Assembly: GCA_964427825.1 (NCBI GenBank)
Contig: CAYRUU010000007.1
Location: 1 to 32,554, forward strand
From: GCA-2747515 sp964427825
GTDB taxonomy: Bacteria > Patescibacteriota > Minisyncoccia > Moranbacterales > GCA-2747515
Reading direction: 5' to 3'
Length of the DNA stretch: 32,554 nt
Both the position numbers and the translations under genes were made by a program. Shown here piece after piece: positions 23,009 through 30,514 of the stretch. The stretch's first letter is position 1, and the number at the start of each line of letters is the position of its first letter. A model generated the notes under the pieces. That model was given only the letters and a program-made list of their open reading frames with translations, ran no database searches and was not told the DNA's origin.

Positions 23009-23629
23009 ATGGGAAAAGTGGAACAATTTTTCAATAAAGATGTGCATGATGCGGAGCGCTATCCGCGCCATGAAGATCTTCCCAAGGAATACCAGAAGTT
23101 TTTTATTCCGGATGGTGACGGTTTTGTGCAAAGTTCCGTGGCGACATATGCCGATAGCGCGCGCTACAAATCGCATACGCTGCGCAACAATCCCGCAACG
23201 AGTTTTCTGCGTGCCTATGTTGATGATGTCTATGTTGATGAGGATATGGTACAGCGGGAAGATGCGGAGATTGCCGCGGCGATCACGGATATGCACAAAG
23301 AAGGGACGTATGACATCATAGAGGATGGTGTTGTGATTGATACACCCGATAAAATACACGTGACGTTTTCTTATCGCGGGCATGACTTTATGTTGATGGG
23401 ATTTTTGGAAGGACATGAAGAATATATACAGGAAAAAAGCGGTGGTATTGTCAAAAAAATTTCATCTTATCGCTTTAGGGTTCGTGAGGGTGCGTTTGAC
23501 GGCACGCCCATTGCACGTAAGGATTTTGCAAAGTGTGAAAACGATTTTACTGCGCCGATTATCACGAGGCTGCAGCTCTTGGCGCAAGAAGCTGCACGGA
23601 ACAAGGCACAAAAAACCAATGAGTCATAA
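23009..23629 (+). CDS. hypothetical protein upstream of uvrC
   Basis: 206 residues, soluble, with no signal peptide or membrane segment. It is rich in Asp, Glu and Lys, with an N-terminal charged region (VEQFFNKDVHDAERYPRHED), an acidic segment around 68-85 (VDDVYVDEDMVQRED), a beta-rich core near 110-135 (KIHVTFSYRGHDFMLMGF) and a helical C-terminus ending in AQKTNES. Nothing in it matches a family I recognise. The ATG at 23009 has no Shine-Dalgarno; TATAGT abuts the start codon. uvrC begins 11 nt after the stop, so the two genes are probably co-transcribed, but this does not by itself imply a repair role. Confidence 0.65.
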   Translation: MGKVEQFFNKDVHDAERYPRHEDLPKEYQKFFIPDGDGFVQSSVATYADSARYKSHTLRNNPATSFLRAYVDDVYVDEDMVQREDAEIAAAITDMHKEGTYDIIEDGVVIDTPDKIHVTFSYRGHDFMLMGFLEGHEEYIQEKSGGIVKKISSYRFRVREGAFDGTPIARKDFAKCENDFTAPIITRLQLLAQEAARNKAQKTNES

Positions 23630-23640
23630 CGAAGTGATGT

Positions 23641-24891
23641 ATGGCATATGACGTGCGTCGCCTTGCGGCATTTCCCAAAAAACCTGGCGTGTATCTTTTC
23701 CGCGATGCGAAGCGGCGCGTGTTGTATGTGGGCAAGGCGACGAGTTTGCGTGACCGCGTGCGACAGTATTTCAGCGGACACGACACGCGTGGCGAGCGTA
23801 TTGCGCAGTTGGTGGCGCATACGGCGGATGTGACGTATGTGGAGACTGACAGTGTCCTTGAGGCGCTGATTATGGAGGCGGAATTGATTCGCCGCCATAA
23901 ACCGCGCTACAATATTGACGGAAAAGATGACAAGAGTTATTCCTTTTTTGTTATTACCAAGGAGGATTTTCCGCGTGTTGTGATTATGCGCCAGACGGAT
24001 TTTGACAAAGATGCGTACAAAAACGATCCAACTATTGCGCACGGCAAAACATTTGGACCGTATCTGTCGCAGCAACACATGCGCATTGCCCTCAAGATCA
24101 TTCGCCGGATCTTCCCCTTTCACGATCGCAGCGAAAAGACGGAGAAGGGATGCTTGCACTATCAAATTGGTATGTGCCCGGGTCCGTATGCTGGCGCCAT
24201 CAGCAAGGCGGACTATCGTCGCAACATCCACAACATCGCTCTGTTTCTCTCGGGGCGCAAGAAAAAAATTGTGATGCAGTTGGAAGCGCGCATGCGGAAA
24301 TTGGCAGAGGAGGAACGCTTTGAAGACGCCGCGACGGTCAGGCGACAGCTTTTTGCGCTCACGCATATCAACGACATCGCTCTCATAAAGAAAGACTTTA
24401 CATTCACGCGGTTCAGCACGCATGATGTGCGCATTGAGGCATATGATATTTCCCATAGTGGCGGGGATGCCATGACGGGATCCATGGTGGTTTTTGTCAA
24501 CGGTGTACCAGACAAAAGTGCCTACCGTTCATTTAAGATCAAAGCGGTGAAGGGCATCAATGATCTTGCCGCAATGCGCGAGGTGTTGGCACGTCGTATG
24601 ACGCATTTGCGCGACTGGGGCGTGCCGCACCTGATCGTGGTGGATGGTGGCAAAGGACATCTCTCCATGGTGGAAGATCTCTGGCAAAAATTGGATGTGC
24701 ATATCCCTGTCATTGCTGTTGCCAAAGGTCCGACGCGCAAAAAGGTAGACATCCACAAAAGCGTACTGTATCCGGTGCGTGATGTACTGATCGCCGACGC
24801 GACGCTTGTGGAACACTTGCGCGAAGAGGCACATCGGTTTGCCATCGCCTATCACAAAAAACTGCGCGACGCGCAAAAGCGTCGACAATAA
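23641..24891 (+). CDS. uvrC: excinuclease ABC subunit UvrC, short form
   Basis: 416 residues; typical UvrC is about 600. UvrC makes both incisions around UvrB-bound damage. Present: N-terminal GIY-YIG nuclease (GVYLF 16-20, YVGKA 29-33, SLRDRVRQYF with the catalytic Arg, and Glu79/Glu81 in EALIMEAELI), the UVR motif (about 218-245, EEERFEDAATVRRQL) that contacts UvrB, and the RNase H-like endonuclease domain with its three metal-site positions: Asp in EAYDISH, Asp in VVDGGKGH and His in EEAHRFA. The protein ends about 15 residues after that His, so the C-terminal tandem helix-hairpin-helix DNA-binding domain is missing. The stop at 24889-24891 is followed by non-coding DNA, so no simple frameshift is visible. 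Confidence 0.93.
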   Translation: MAYDVRRLAAFPKKPGVYLFRDAKRRVLYVGKATSLRDRVRQYFSGHDTRGERIAQLVAHTADVTYVETDSVLEALIMEAELIRRHKPRYNIDGKDDKSYSFFVITKEDFPRVVIMRQTDFDKDAYKNDPTIAHGKTFGPYLSQQHMRIALKIIRRIFPFHDRSEKTEKGCLHYQIGMCPGPYAGAISKADYRRNIHNIALFLSGRKKKIVMQLEARMRKLAEEERFEDAATVRRQLFALTHINDIALIKKDFTFTRFSTHDVRIEAYDISHSGGDAMTGSMVVFVNGVPDKSAYRSFKIKAVKGINDLAAMREVLARRMTHLRDWGVPHLIVVDGGKGHLSMVEDLWQKLDVHIPVIAVAKGPTRKKVDIHKSVLYPVRDVLIADATLVEHLREEAHRFAIAYHKKLRDAQKRRQ

Positions 24892-24922
24892 AAAACCGCG
24901 AGTATCCTACGTACTTCGCGGT
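24886..24922 (-). terminator. terminator for the - strand membrane protein gene
   Basis: On the - strand ACCGCGA-AGT pairs with ACT-CGCGGT (24922-24895, one bulge) and is followed by TTTTTTATT. It overlaps the stop of uvrC, so it may also slow convergent transcription. Confidence 0.75.
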
Positions 24923-24964
24923 GTTAGGGGTAGGTATAAAAAATTCATACAACCCCTCCTTCCT

Positions 24965-25474
24965 TTATAGTGTATGAATTTTCGCAATGAAGTGTTGTGC
25001 CCCATAGTGTAAACTGTGCACATCATCATAATATGCAGAGATATTTTTAAATGCAGTTCTGCGCACCTGCCTATGAATATCATGTATATAGTCTTCAATT
25101 TGATAATCTTGAGCTTGTGGATATGCCGTCTTAAAAATTTTAATGAACAACTCCATTTTGCGTAACAATTTCTCATCACACCACCAACGATTTTTTTGGT
25201 TCCGTTCTATTTCTTGATAGATATTACGCTGGGTATACTGTATGAGATGTAGAAACGCTTGATTTTGTGGATAAAGACGGTTCATCGCATTGCCAGTTTC
25301 CGTGATGAAAACCCTCAGGTCATCATAAAGTATACAACGGTTAATATGATGGATGGTGTGCATCTTCTTGCACCAACATACGAAAAGCCATATTAAGGCT
25401 GCAAATAATATAATGACAAAGCCAACAGCTACAAACCACCACGGACTAGATGCAAATGCCAAAAATTTTCCCAT
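24965..25474 (-). CDS. single-span membrane protein, unknown function
   Basis: 169 residues from ATG 25474, chosen because GGAGGGAG lies immediately upstream at correct spacing; the open frame runs on to 25552 but earlier ATGs lack a ribosome site. Residues 8-34 form one membrane helix (WWFVAVGFVIILFAALIWLF) ending in a CWCKK cytoplasmic flank. The rest is a helical, His/Tyr/Arg-rich soluble domain of about 130 residues. Its topology (N-terminal helix followed by long amphipathic helices, RRTAFKNISAYYDDVHSL) is vaguely LemA-like, but no diagnostic LemA motif is present. It is divergent from the oxidoreductase operon, with overlapping -35 boxes. Confidence 0.7.
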   Translation of the reverse strand: MGKFLAFASSPWWFVAVGFVIILFAALIWLFVCWCKKMHTIHHINRCILYDDLRVFITETGNAMNRLYPQNQAFLHLIQYTQRNIYQEIERNQKNRWWCDEKLLRKMELFIKIFKTAYPQAQDYQIEDYIHDIHRQVRRTAFKNISAYYDDVHSLHYGAQHFIAKIHTL

Positions 25475-25535
25475 GACTCCCTCCATTGATTTAGTAAAGA
25501 GCAAAATATTACATCTCCCTATTATGTAATGAGTC

Positions 25536-25563
25536 AGTGTAGCACGATGCATTCTCTTGTCAA
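25536..25563 (-). promoter_or_regulatory. promoter of the membrane protein gene
   Basis: On the - strand: TTGACA (25563-25558), 16-nt spacer, TACACT (25541-25536). The -35 shares five bases with the -35 of the divergent oxidoreductase promoter. Confidence 0.5.
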
Positions 25564-25609
25564 CTCCATCATCTTCTTTTTATACTATCGACGGCACATG
25601 TGCTATACT
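25557..25609 (+). promoter_or_regulatory. two candidate promoters of the oxidoreductase operon
   Basis: First: TTGTCA (25557-25562), 18-nt spacer, TATACT (25581-25586). Second: extended -10 TGC-TATACT (25601-25609), without a good -35. Both lie upstream of the ATG at 25653, leaving an A/C-rich leader without a Shine-Dalgarno. Confidence 0.5.
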
Positions 25610-25652
25610 ACAATCATCAAAAGCAAAACCAATACAACAACGATCAAAAACT

Positions 25653-27359
25653 ATGGCGCAAAAAATCATTGATGATCTCTGTATCACCGTGGCGGGGCGC
25701 GCAGGGCAGGGCATTCAGAGTGTAGCATCGCTTCTGTCACACATTTTAAAACTGCAAGGCTATCACACCTACACCACATCGGAGTATATGTCACGCGTGC
25801 GCGGCGGGATGAATTCCACCACAATTCGCGTGAGCACAAAGCGGCGCGATGCCTATCGCGAGACGATTGATCTCTTTGTGCCGCTAGATAAGGCGGCATT
25901 TGAGCACTGTGCACACCGGTTTACAAAAGACACAATCTTTCTAGGTGTGAAAAACACAGCGTTTTGCGCCGATTGCGTGATGGACGTGGATTTTCAATCT
26001 ATTGCACGTGCTGTTGGGCATCCCATTTTTGAAAACACTGTCGCCGCGGGAGCGATTTTGGGACTATTGGAGACGGACGTTGTGGTGGCGCAGGATTTCA
26101 TGCGCACTTTTTTTGTGCGCAAGGGCGAGGATGTGATTGCAAAAAACACCGAAGCAGTAACAAAGGGTTTCAAGATGGGTGAGCATTTTGCATTTACCAA
26201 AGATGTGCACTTCACGATCGCTCCAGATACGACGGTGATCAAAAATCTTTTCATGAGCGGTTCGGAGGCGATCGGTTTTGGCGCGCTTGCGGCGGGGTGC
26301 GATTTCTATGCGGCATATCCAATGTCGCCGTCTACAGATGTCTTGACGTTTTTGGCGCAGCGCGGCAAGGAGTGTGCCATGGTCGTGGAGCAAGCGACGG
26401 ACGAGATTGAGGCTATCAATATGGCACTTGGCGCATCATATGCCGGTGCGCGTGCTATGGTGGGCACCAGCGGCGGCGGTTTTGACCTCATGTGCGAGAG
26501 TGTATCGCTTGCCGGCATGACAGAGACACCTATTGCGATTTTTGTGGGCATGCGTCCGGGTCCGGCGACGGGCTTGCCGACGCGCACAGGGCAGGAAGAC
26601 GCCAATCTTGTGATCTATGCTGGACACGGAGAATTCATGCGTGCGGTTTTTGCGCCCGCCACGTTGTTGCAGGCCTATGAATTGACGGCACACGCTTTGA
26701 CGGTTGCCGACGTGGCGCAGGTGCCGACGTTTGTATTGGCGGATCAGTTTTTTTTGGATGGACTGTGCAGTGTGCATGTTGATGATTTTGTGGCGCAGGA
26801 CTACGACAAGCGCATTGTGGAATCAGGGCGCAGCTATCAGCGCTATGCGTTGACGGAAAATGGCATGAGCGAGCGGAGTGTGCCAGGATATGGTGACGGT
26901 GTGGTGTGCGTGGGCAGTGACGAACATGATGAAGCGGGGCGCATCACCGAAGACATGCGCGGTATGCGCAGCAAAATGACGGAAAAGCGACTTATGCAGC
27001 GCAAGCGACTACTGCAAGACATGGCGCTGCCGCCGGAGGTGATTGGCAAAAAGTCCGCATCGACGCTTGTGGTGTGTTGGGGAAGTAATCGCAATGTCGT
27101 TGCGGAAGCTGTGGAGACAATGGATGATGTGAGCGTGGTGTCGTTTACGCAGATCTATCCATTGCCCAGACAGATTGGTAAGATATTTGCCAAAGCGGAG
27201 CGTGTGATCGTTGTGGAAAATAATGCCACGGGGCAGTTTGCACGACTCCTTACTTGCGAGGGCGGCGTGACGGTGCACAAGACACTTACGAAGTCCACAG
27301 GCGAACCGTTCAGTGTGGAGGAATTGCGTGAACGTGTGCGATCATTAATCAAAAAATAA
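25653..27359 (+). CDS. 2-oxoacid:ferredoxin oxidoreductase, fused gamma-alpha subunit
   Basis: 568 residues. The start at 25653 fits the family N-terminus (MAQKIIDDLCITVAGRAGQG); an upstream open frame from 25557 overlaps promoters. Residues 1 to about 185 are the gamma domain (GRAGQGIQS 15-23, SEYMSRVRGGMNSTTIRVS). From about 195 the pyrimidine-binding alpha domain follows: FMSGSEAIGFGALAAGCDFY, YPMSPSTDVL, VVEQATDEIEAINMALGAS, GTSGGGFDLM, GPATGLPTRTGQED, then the C-terminal transketolase-like part (VVCWGSNRNVVAEA). With the beta subunit it oxidatively decarboxylates a 2-oxoacid (pyruvate, 2-oxoglutarate or branched-chain) to an acyl-CoA, reducing ferredoxin. The KorA-like fused layout does not reveal the substrate. 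The beta gene starts 4 nt downstream. Confidence 0.93.
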   Translation: MAQKIIDDLCITVAGRAGQGIQSVASLLSHILKLQGYHTYTTSEYMSRVRGGMNSTTIRVSTKRRDAYRETIDLFVPLDKAAFEHCAHRFTKDTIFLGVKNTAFCADCVMDVDFQSIARAVGHPIFENTVAAGAILGLLETDVVVAQDFMRTFFVRKGEDVIAKNTEAVTKGFKMGEHFAFTKDVHFTIAPDTTVIKNLFMSGSEAIGFGALAAGCDFYAAYPMSPSTDVLTFLAQRGKECAMVVEQATDEIEAINMALGASYAGARAMVGTSGGGFDLMCESVSLAGMTETPIAIFVGMRPGPATGLPTRTGQEDANLVIYAGHGEFMRAVFAPATLLQAYELTAHALTVADVAQVPTFVLADQFFLDGLCSVHVDDFVAQDYDKRIVESGRSYQRYALTENGMSERSVPGYGDGVVCVGSDEHDEAGRITEDMRGMRSKMTEKRLMQRKRLLQDMALPPEVIGKKSASTLVVCWGSNRNVVAEAVETMDDVSVVSFTQIYPLPRQIGKIFAKAERVIVVENNATGQFARLLTCEGGVTVHKTLTKSTGEPFSVEELRERVRSLIKK

Positions 27360-27363
27360 CTTT

Positions 27364-28245
27364 ATGCTTGGATCGGCAAAAATTCCCACAAACTTTGCGG
27401 CACCAGCATCCGTGGAAAACCAGTGGTGTCCCGGGTGTGGCAATTTTCCCATTTTGCAAACGCTGCAAAAGGTGTTGCAGGCGCAGCAAGTGCGTCCGCA
27501 GGATGTGACGTTAGTGTCGGGTATTGGACAGGCGGCGAAGCTCCCACAGTACCTCGCGTGTAACTACTTCAATGGTTTGCACGGACGCGCGTTGCCGGTG
27601 GCGACGGGTATCAAGCTTGCCAATCCCGCGCAAACGGTGATTGTGACATCGGGTGATGGTGATTTGTATGGTGAGGGCGGCAACCATCTTATCCACACGA
27701 TTCGCCGCAATCCCAATATCACCGTGATCGCCCATAATAACATGATCTATGGGCTAACCAAAGGGCAGGCATCGCCGACATCAGAGGAGGGACTGGTGAC
27801 GCCGGTGCAGCCGCTTGGTGTTGCCATGGATCCGCTCAATCCCGTGGCATTGGCGATTGCCTTGGATGCATCATTTGTGGCGCGTGCGTCAGTCGGGGAT
27901 CAGGCGCAGCTCTATGAGATTCTGACACAGGCTGTTGCACACAAGGGCTTTGCTCTTGTGGATGTGCTCCAGCCGTGCGTTGTGTTCAATAAGGTTAATA
28001 CGTATCAATGGTTTGCCGAACACTCCTTTGTGATTGCCGATGATTACGACCGATCGCAACAGGCGGAGGCGTTTCGTCACGCTGTGTCGGCGGACGGGGC
28101 ATACCCATTGGGTGTGATTTATCAACATGATCGCCGACCGGTCTATGAAGCGATGCATGATGTGTATCGCGTGGACACGCGACCGCTGTATCGCCGTACT
28201 ACCAATTGTGCGATCCGCAGTGCGCTTGTTGCGGCGCACGTCTAG
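27364..28245 (+). CDS. 2-oxoacid:ferredoxin oxidoreductase, beta subunit
   Basis: 293 residues, typical length. It carries the thiamine diphosphate and the proximal iron-sulfur cluster. Visible: WCPGCGNFP (21-29) with two cluster cysteines, VSGIGQAAKLPQYL, the ThDP motif SGDGDLYGEGGNH (96-108) with the downstream NNMIYGLTKGQASPTS (125-140), and a further cluster cysteine in QPCVVFNK. The ATG follows the alpha-subunit stop by 4 nt and has no Shine-Dalgarno, so translation is probably coupled. No ferredoxin-like delta subunit or CxxCxxC protein is encoded in the window, so the electron carrier must be elsewhere. Confidence 0.93.
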   Translation: MLGSAKIPTNFAAPASVENQWCPGCGNFPILQTLQKVLQAQQVRPQDVTLVSGIGQAAKLPQYLACNYFNGLHGRALPVATGIKLANPAQTVIVTSGDGDLYGEGGNHLIHTIRRNPNITVIAHNNMIYGLTKGQASPTSEEGLVTPVQPLGVAMDPLNPVALAIALDASFVARASVGDQAQLYEILTQAVAHKGFALVDVLQPCVVFNKVNTYQWFAEHSFVIADDYDRSQQAEAFRHAVSADGAYPLGVIYQHDRRPVYEAMHDVYRVDTRPLYRRTTNCAIRSALVAAHV

Positions 28246-28262
28246 CGTATATATCGCATATT

Positions 28263-28291
28263 TTGCCCTTGCGCCGTTCCTCTTGTATAAT
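28263..28291 (+). promoter_or_regulatory. promoter of Cys-motif membrane protein / rodA
   Basis: TTGCCC (28263-28268), 17-nt spacer, perfect TATAAT (28286-28291). The leader to the ATG at 28325 would be about 27 nt. Confidence 0.65.
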
Positions 28292-28324
28292 AGAAAAACA
28301 TTTTACCATTAGGCACGTACACGT

Positions 28325-29140
28325 ATGACACGAGCGGCAAAACGCACAGCCATCATCATTGTCTATGGCATCTTTTTTACATTGATTGTATCGGGCATTG
28401 TTCGCTTACTGATGGCGGATCCGACATGCACGGACGGTATCAAGAATCAAAATGAAGAGCAGGTGGACTGCGGTGGTCCGTGCGCGCCGTGCGTTAAAGA
28501 TATTGTCGGCAAGGATATTGTAGTGCAAAAGGCGTTCATTGTGCCGGCAGGGGAAGGTAATTACGACGTTCTTGCGGAAATTCACAACCCCAACCCACTT
28601 TTTGGTGGTAAGAAGGTATATTATACCGTGACGATGAAAGATGCCGGCGACGCAAAACTATTGACGCGTAGCGGGCAGGCATTCATTTTACCCAATGCCA
28701 ACAAGTATATTGTGGAAGTGGAATGGCAAACACCACAGGCGCCAGCACGTGTTGATGTCACGATTGATAAGGTGGAATGGGTGAAATTTACGACATTTAC
28801 TGCACCGCAGATCGTTGTGCGTAATCAGCGCTTTGGTCTCATTCAGAGTGGTCCGGGTTACGCCGAGGCGTTCGGTTTGGTGTCCAACGATAGCTCCTAT
28901 GACTTTCATAATGTGACAATCAATGTCATCCTCTTTGATCAGCGCGATGTGCCAATTGCTGTGAATAAGACGGTGCAAAACACGCTGGACGCGCAAACGC
29001 AAAGGGAATTTCGTCTCACGTGGCCCAGCGCATTTCCCGGCACAATAGTGCGATCGGAAATGGAAGCAGAGACCAATGTCTTTGATTCTTCCAACTTCAT
29101 GAAGAAGTACATGGCACCAACGGATGTGACCGCGCAATAG
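28325..29140 (+). CDS. membrane-anchored extracytoplasmic protein with Cys motif
   Basis: 271 residues. One N-terminal helix (about 9-30) anchors it, with the remainder outside. Directly after the helix comes a cysteine cluster, CTDGIKNQNEEQVDCGG followed by PCAPC (C35, C49, C53, C56), probably disulfide-bonded or metal-binding. The C-terminal 210 residues are beta-rich, looking like two immunoglobulin-like sandwiches (VVQKAFIVPAGEGNYDVLA, and NDSSYDFHNVTINVILF). Similar proteins occur widely in CPR genomes as hypothetical proteins. The DGIKN-x-NE(E)Q pattern recurs in the large surface protein at 30515. rodA starts 27 nt downstream and is probably co-transcribed, suggesting an envelope role. 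Confidence 0.78.
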   Translation: MTRAAKRTAIIIVYGIFFTLIVSGIVRLLMADPTCTDGIKNQNEEQVDCGGPCAPCVKDIVGKDIVVQKAFIVPAGEGNYDVLAEIHNPNPLFGGKKVYYTVTMKDAGDAKLLTRSGQAFILPNANKYIVEVEWQTPQAPARVDVTIDKVEWVKFTTFTAPQIVVRNQRFGLIQSGPGYAEAFGLVSNDSSYDFHNVTINVILFDQRDVPIAVNKTVQNTLDAQTQREFRLTWPSAFPGTIVRSEMEAETNVFDSSNFMKKYMAPTDVTAQ

Positions 29141-29167
29141 TGCGTATGTGCCATTTTTACTAAGACG

Positions 29168-30286
29168 ATGCGTATGATGCGGCAATTTTTTAGATACGAT
29201 GTGCTCTATGTGTCCGCCATCGCGCTTTTGGTGGGATTTGGCACAGTGGCACTGTGGAGTGCGCTGGTTGGTGATGGCGATGCCCATCACATTGTCTTTT
29301 CACGACATGTTGCCTATGTCGTTTTGGGTGCGGGATTGTTTTGGCTTTTTGCACGCGTGGACTATAGTGTGCTGCGATCCTATAGTACGGCACTGTATTT
29401 CTTCTCTATTGTTATTCTTCTCGTGACACTGTTTTTCGGCACGACAGTGCGCGGGACATCGGGGTGGCTCAATCTTGGTTTTACTGTCGTGCAGCCCGTG
29501 GAAATCGTCAAAATTTTTATGATTATTTTTTTGGCGCATTTCATTTCCGACAAGCGTGGGGAGCTGGGGGAGGTAGCGTCCATTGTTGTATCGTTTGTGC
29601 TGGTGGCGGTTGTGGGTGCACTTGTGCTATTGCAACCGGACTTTGGTTCGGCACTTGTCATTTTTGGCATATGGTTTGGCATGGTGGTGGTGTCGGGTAT
29701 TCGCAAGAGGTATCTGGCACTGTTTGTCGTTTTGGGTGCGGTGGCGGCACTGGTGGCATGGCAGTTTTTTGCGCCATATCAGCGCGATCGTGTTTTGGAT
29801 TTTTTGCATCCCGAACGTGATCCGCGTGGCAGCGGATACAATGTATTGCAATCCATGATCGCTGTCGGCAATGGTGGCGTAGTGGGACGTGGTTTTGGCT
29901 ACGGGTCGCAATCGCGTCTCAATTTTTTGCCGGAAAAACACACGGACTTTATTTTCGCAACGGTGGTGGAGGCAGTGGGTTTTGTGGGTACTACAATTCT
30001 TTTTCTTCTCTATACGCTACTGTTTACGCGATTCTTTTTAATTGCCAATCATGCGCGCGACGGCTTTGGTTATTTTCTTGCCGTTGGTGTCATGGTGCTC
30101 TTTTTCATTCACTTCGCGATCAATGTCGGCATGAACATCGGTGTACTGCCCGTCACGGGTATTCCGCTGCCACTAATCAGTTATGGCGGCAGTTCTTTGG
30201 TGAGTATGCTTATAGCGTGTGGTATCGTGATGAGTGTGTATGTGCGACGCGAGGCGACGATGACCAATTATATTGAATCTTATTGA
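29168..30286 (+). CDS. rodA: SEDS peptidoglycan glycosyltransferase (RodA/FtsW family)
   Basis: 372 residues, about ten membrane helices. SEDS proteins polymerise glycan strands from lipid II together with a class B penicillin-binding protein. Visible family features: TSGWLNLGFTVVQPVEIVK (the usual QPSE reads QPVE), LQPDFGSA, the long external loop with RDRVLDFLHPERDPRGSGYN, QSMIAVGNGGVVGRGFG, LPEKHTDFIFA containing the catalytic Asp, and VLPVTGIPLPLISYGGSS near the end. Length and the HTDF/GIPLPL forms favour RodA (elongation) over FtsW, but the split is not certain. There is no Shine-Dalgarno at ATG 29168; ATG 29174 is an alternative. The tRNA-Ala gene follows directly. Confidence 0.92.
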   Translation: MRMMRQFFRYDVLYVSAIALLVGFGTVALWSALVGDGDAHHIVFSRHVAYVVLGAGLFWLFARVDYSVLRSYSTALYFFSIVILLVTLFFGTTVRGTSGWLNLGFTVVQPVEIVKIFMIIFLAHFISDKRGELGEVASIVVSFVLVAVVGALVLLQPDFGSALVIFGIWFGMVVVSGIRKRYLALFVVLGAVAALVAWQFFAPYQRDRVLDFLHPERDPRGSGYNVLQSMIAVGNGGVVGRGFGYGSQSRLNFLPEKHTDFIFATVVEAVGFVGTTILFLLYTLLFTRFFLIANHARDGFGYFLAVGVMVLFFIHFAINVGMNIGVLPVTGIPLPLISYGGSSLVSMLIACGIVMSVYVRREATMTNYIESY

Positions 30287-30300
30287 AAGTATGTTACAAT
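30273..30300 (+). promoter_or_regulatory. promoter of tRNA-Ala
   Basis: TTGAAT (30273-30278, over the end of rodA), 16-nt spacer, TACAAT (30295-30300), about 11 nt before the mature tRNA 5' end. Confidence 0.55.
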
Positions 30301-30311
30301 GGCATCCATGC

Positions 30312-30384
30312 GGGCCATTAGCTCATGTGGTAGAGCGCATCCATGGCATGGATGAGGTGACCGGTTCGATCCCGGTATGGTCCA
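30312..30384 (+). tRNA. tRNA-Ala(GGC)
   Basis: A full 73-nt cloverleaf: acceptor GGGCCAT (30312-30318) with ATGGTCC (30377-30383, one G-T pair), D arm GCTC/GAGC, anticodon stem CATCC/GGATG with loop ATGGCAT (anticodon GGC, 30345-30347), T arm ACCGG-TTCGATC-CCGGT, discriminator A at 30384. GGC reads GCC/GCU alanine codons. CCA is not encoded (the sequence continues CAC), so it must be added by CCA transferase. Confidence 0.95.
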
Positions 30385-30436
30385 CACGTAAAACAGGAAT
30401 CTTTTTCTTCTTATGCGACTTATGCACAGGATGTAT

Positions 30437-30466
30437 TTGTGGTACATACGCTATTTATGGTATAAT
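30437..30466 (+). promoter_or_regulatory. promoter of large surface protein gene
   Basis: TTGTGG (30437-30442), 18-nt spacer, TGG-TATAAT extended -10 (hexamer 30461-30466). The predicted leader of about 42 nt is A/T-rich and lacks a Shine-Dalgarno. Confidence 0.6.
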
Positions 30467-30514
30467 AGTGAATGTCGATTATATTAAGAGATAAATTATA
30501 ATATACAAAGTTCT

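Noticed and set aside
30273..30494. 73-codon frame over the tRNA
   Set aside because: It covers the complete tRNA-Ala and has no ribosome site or family match.
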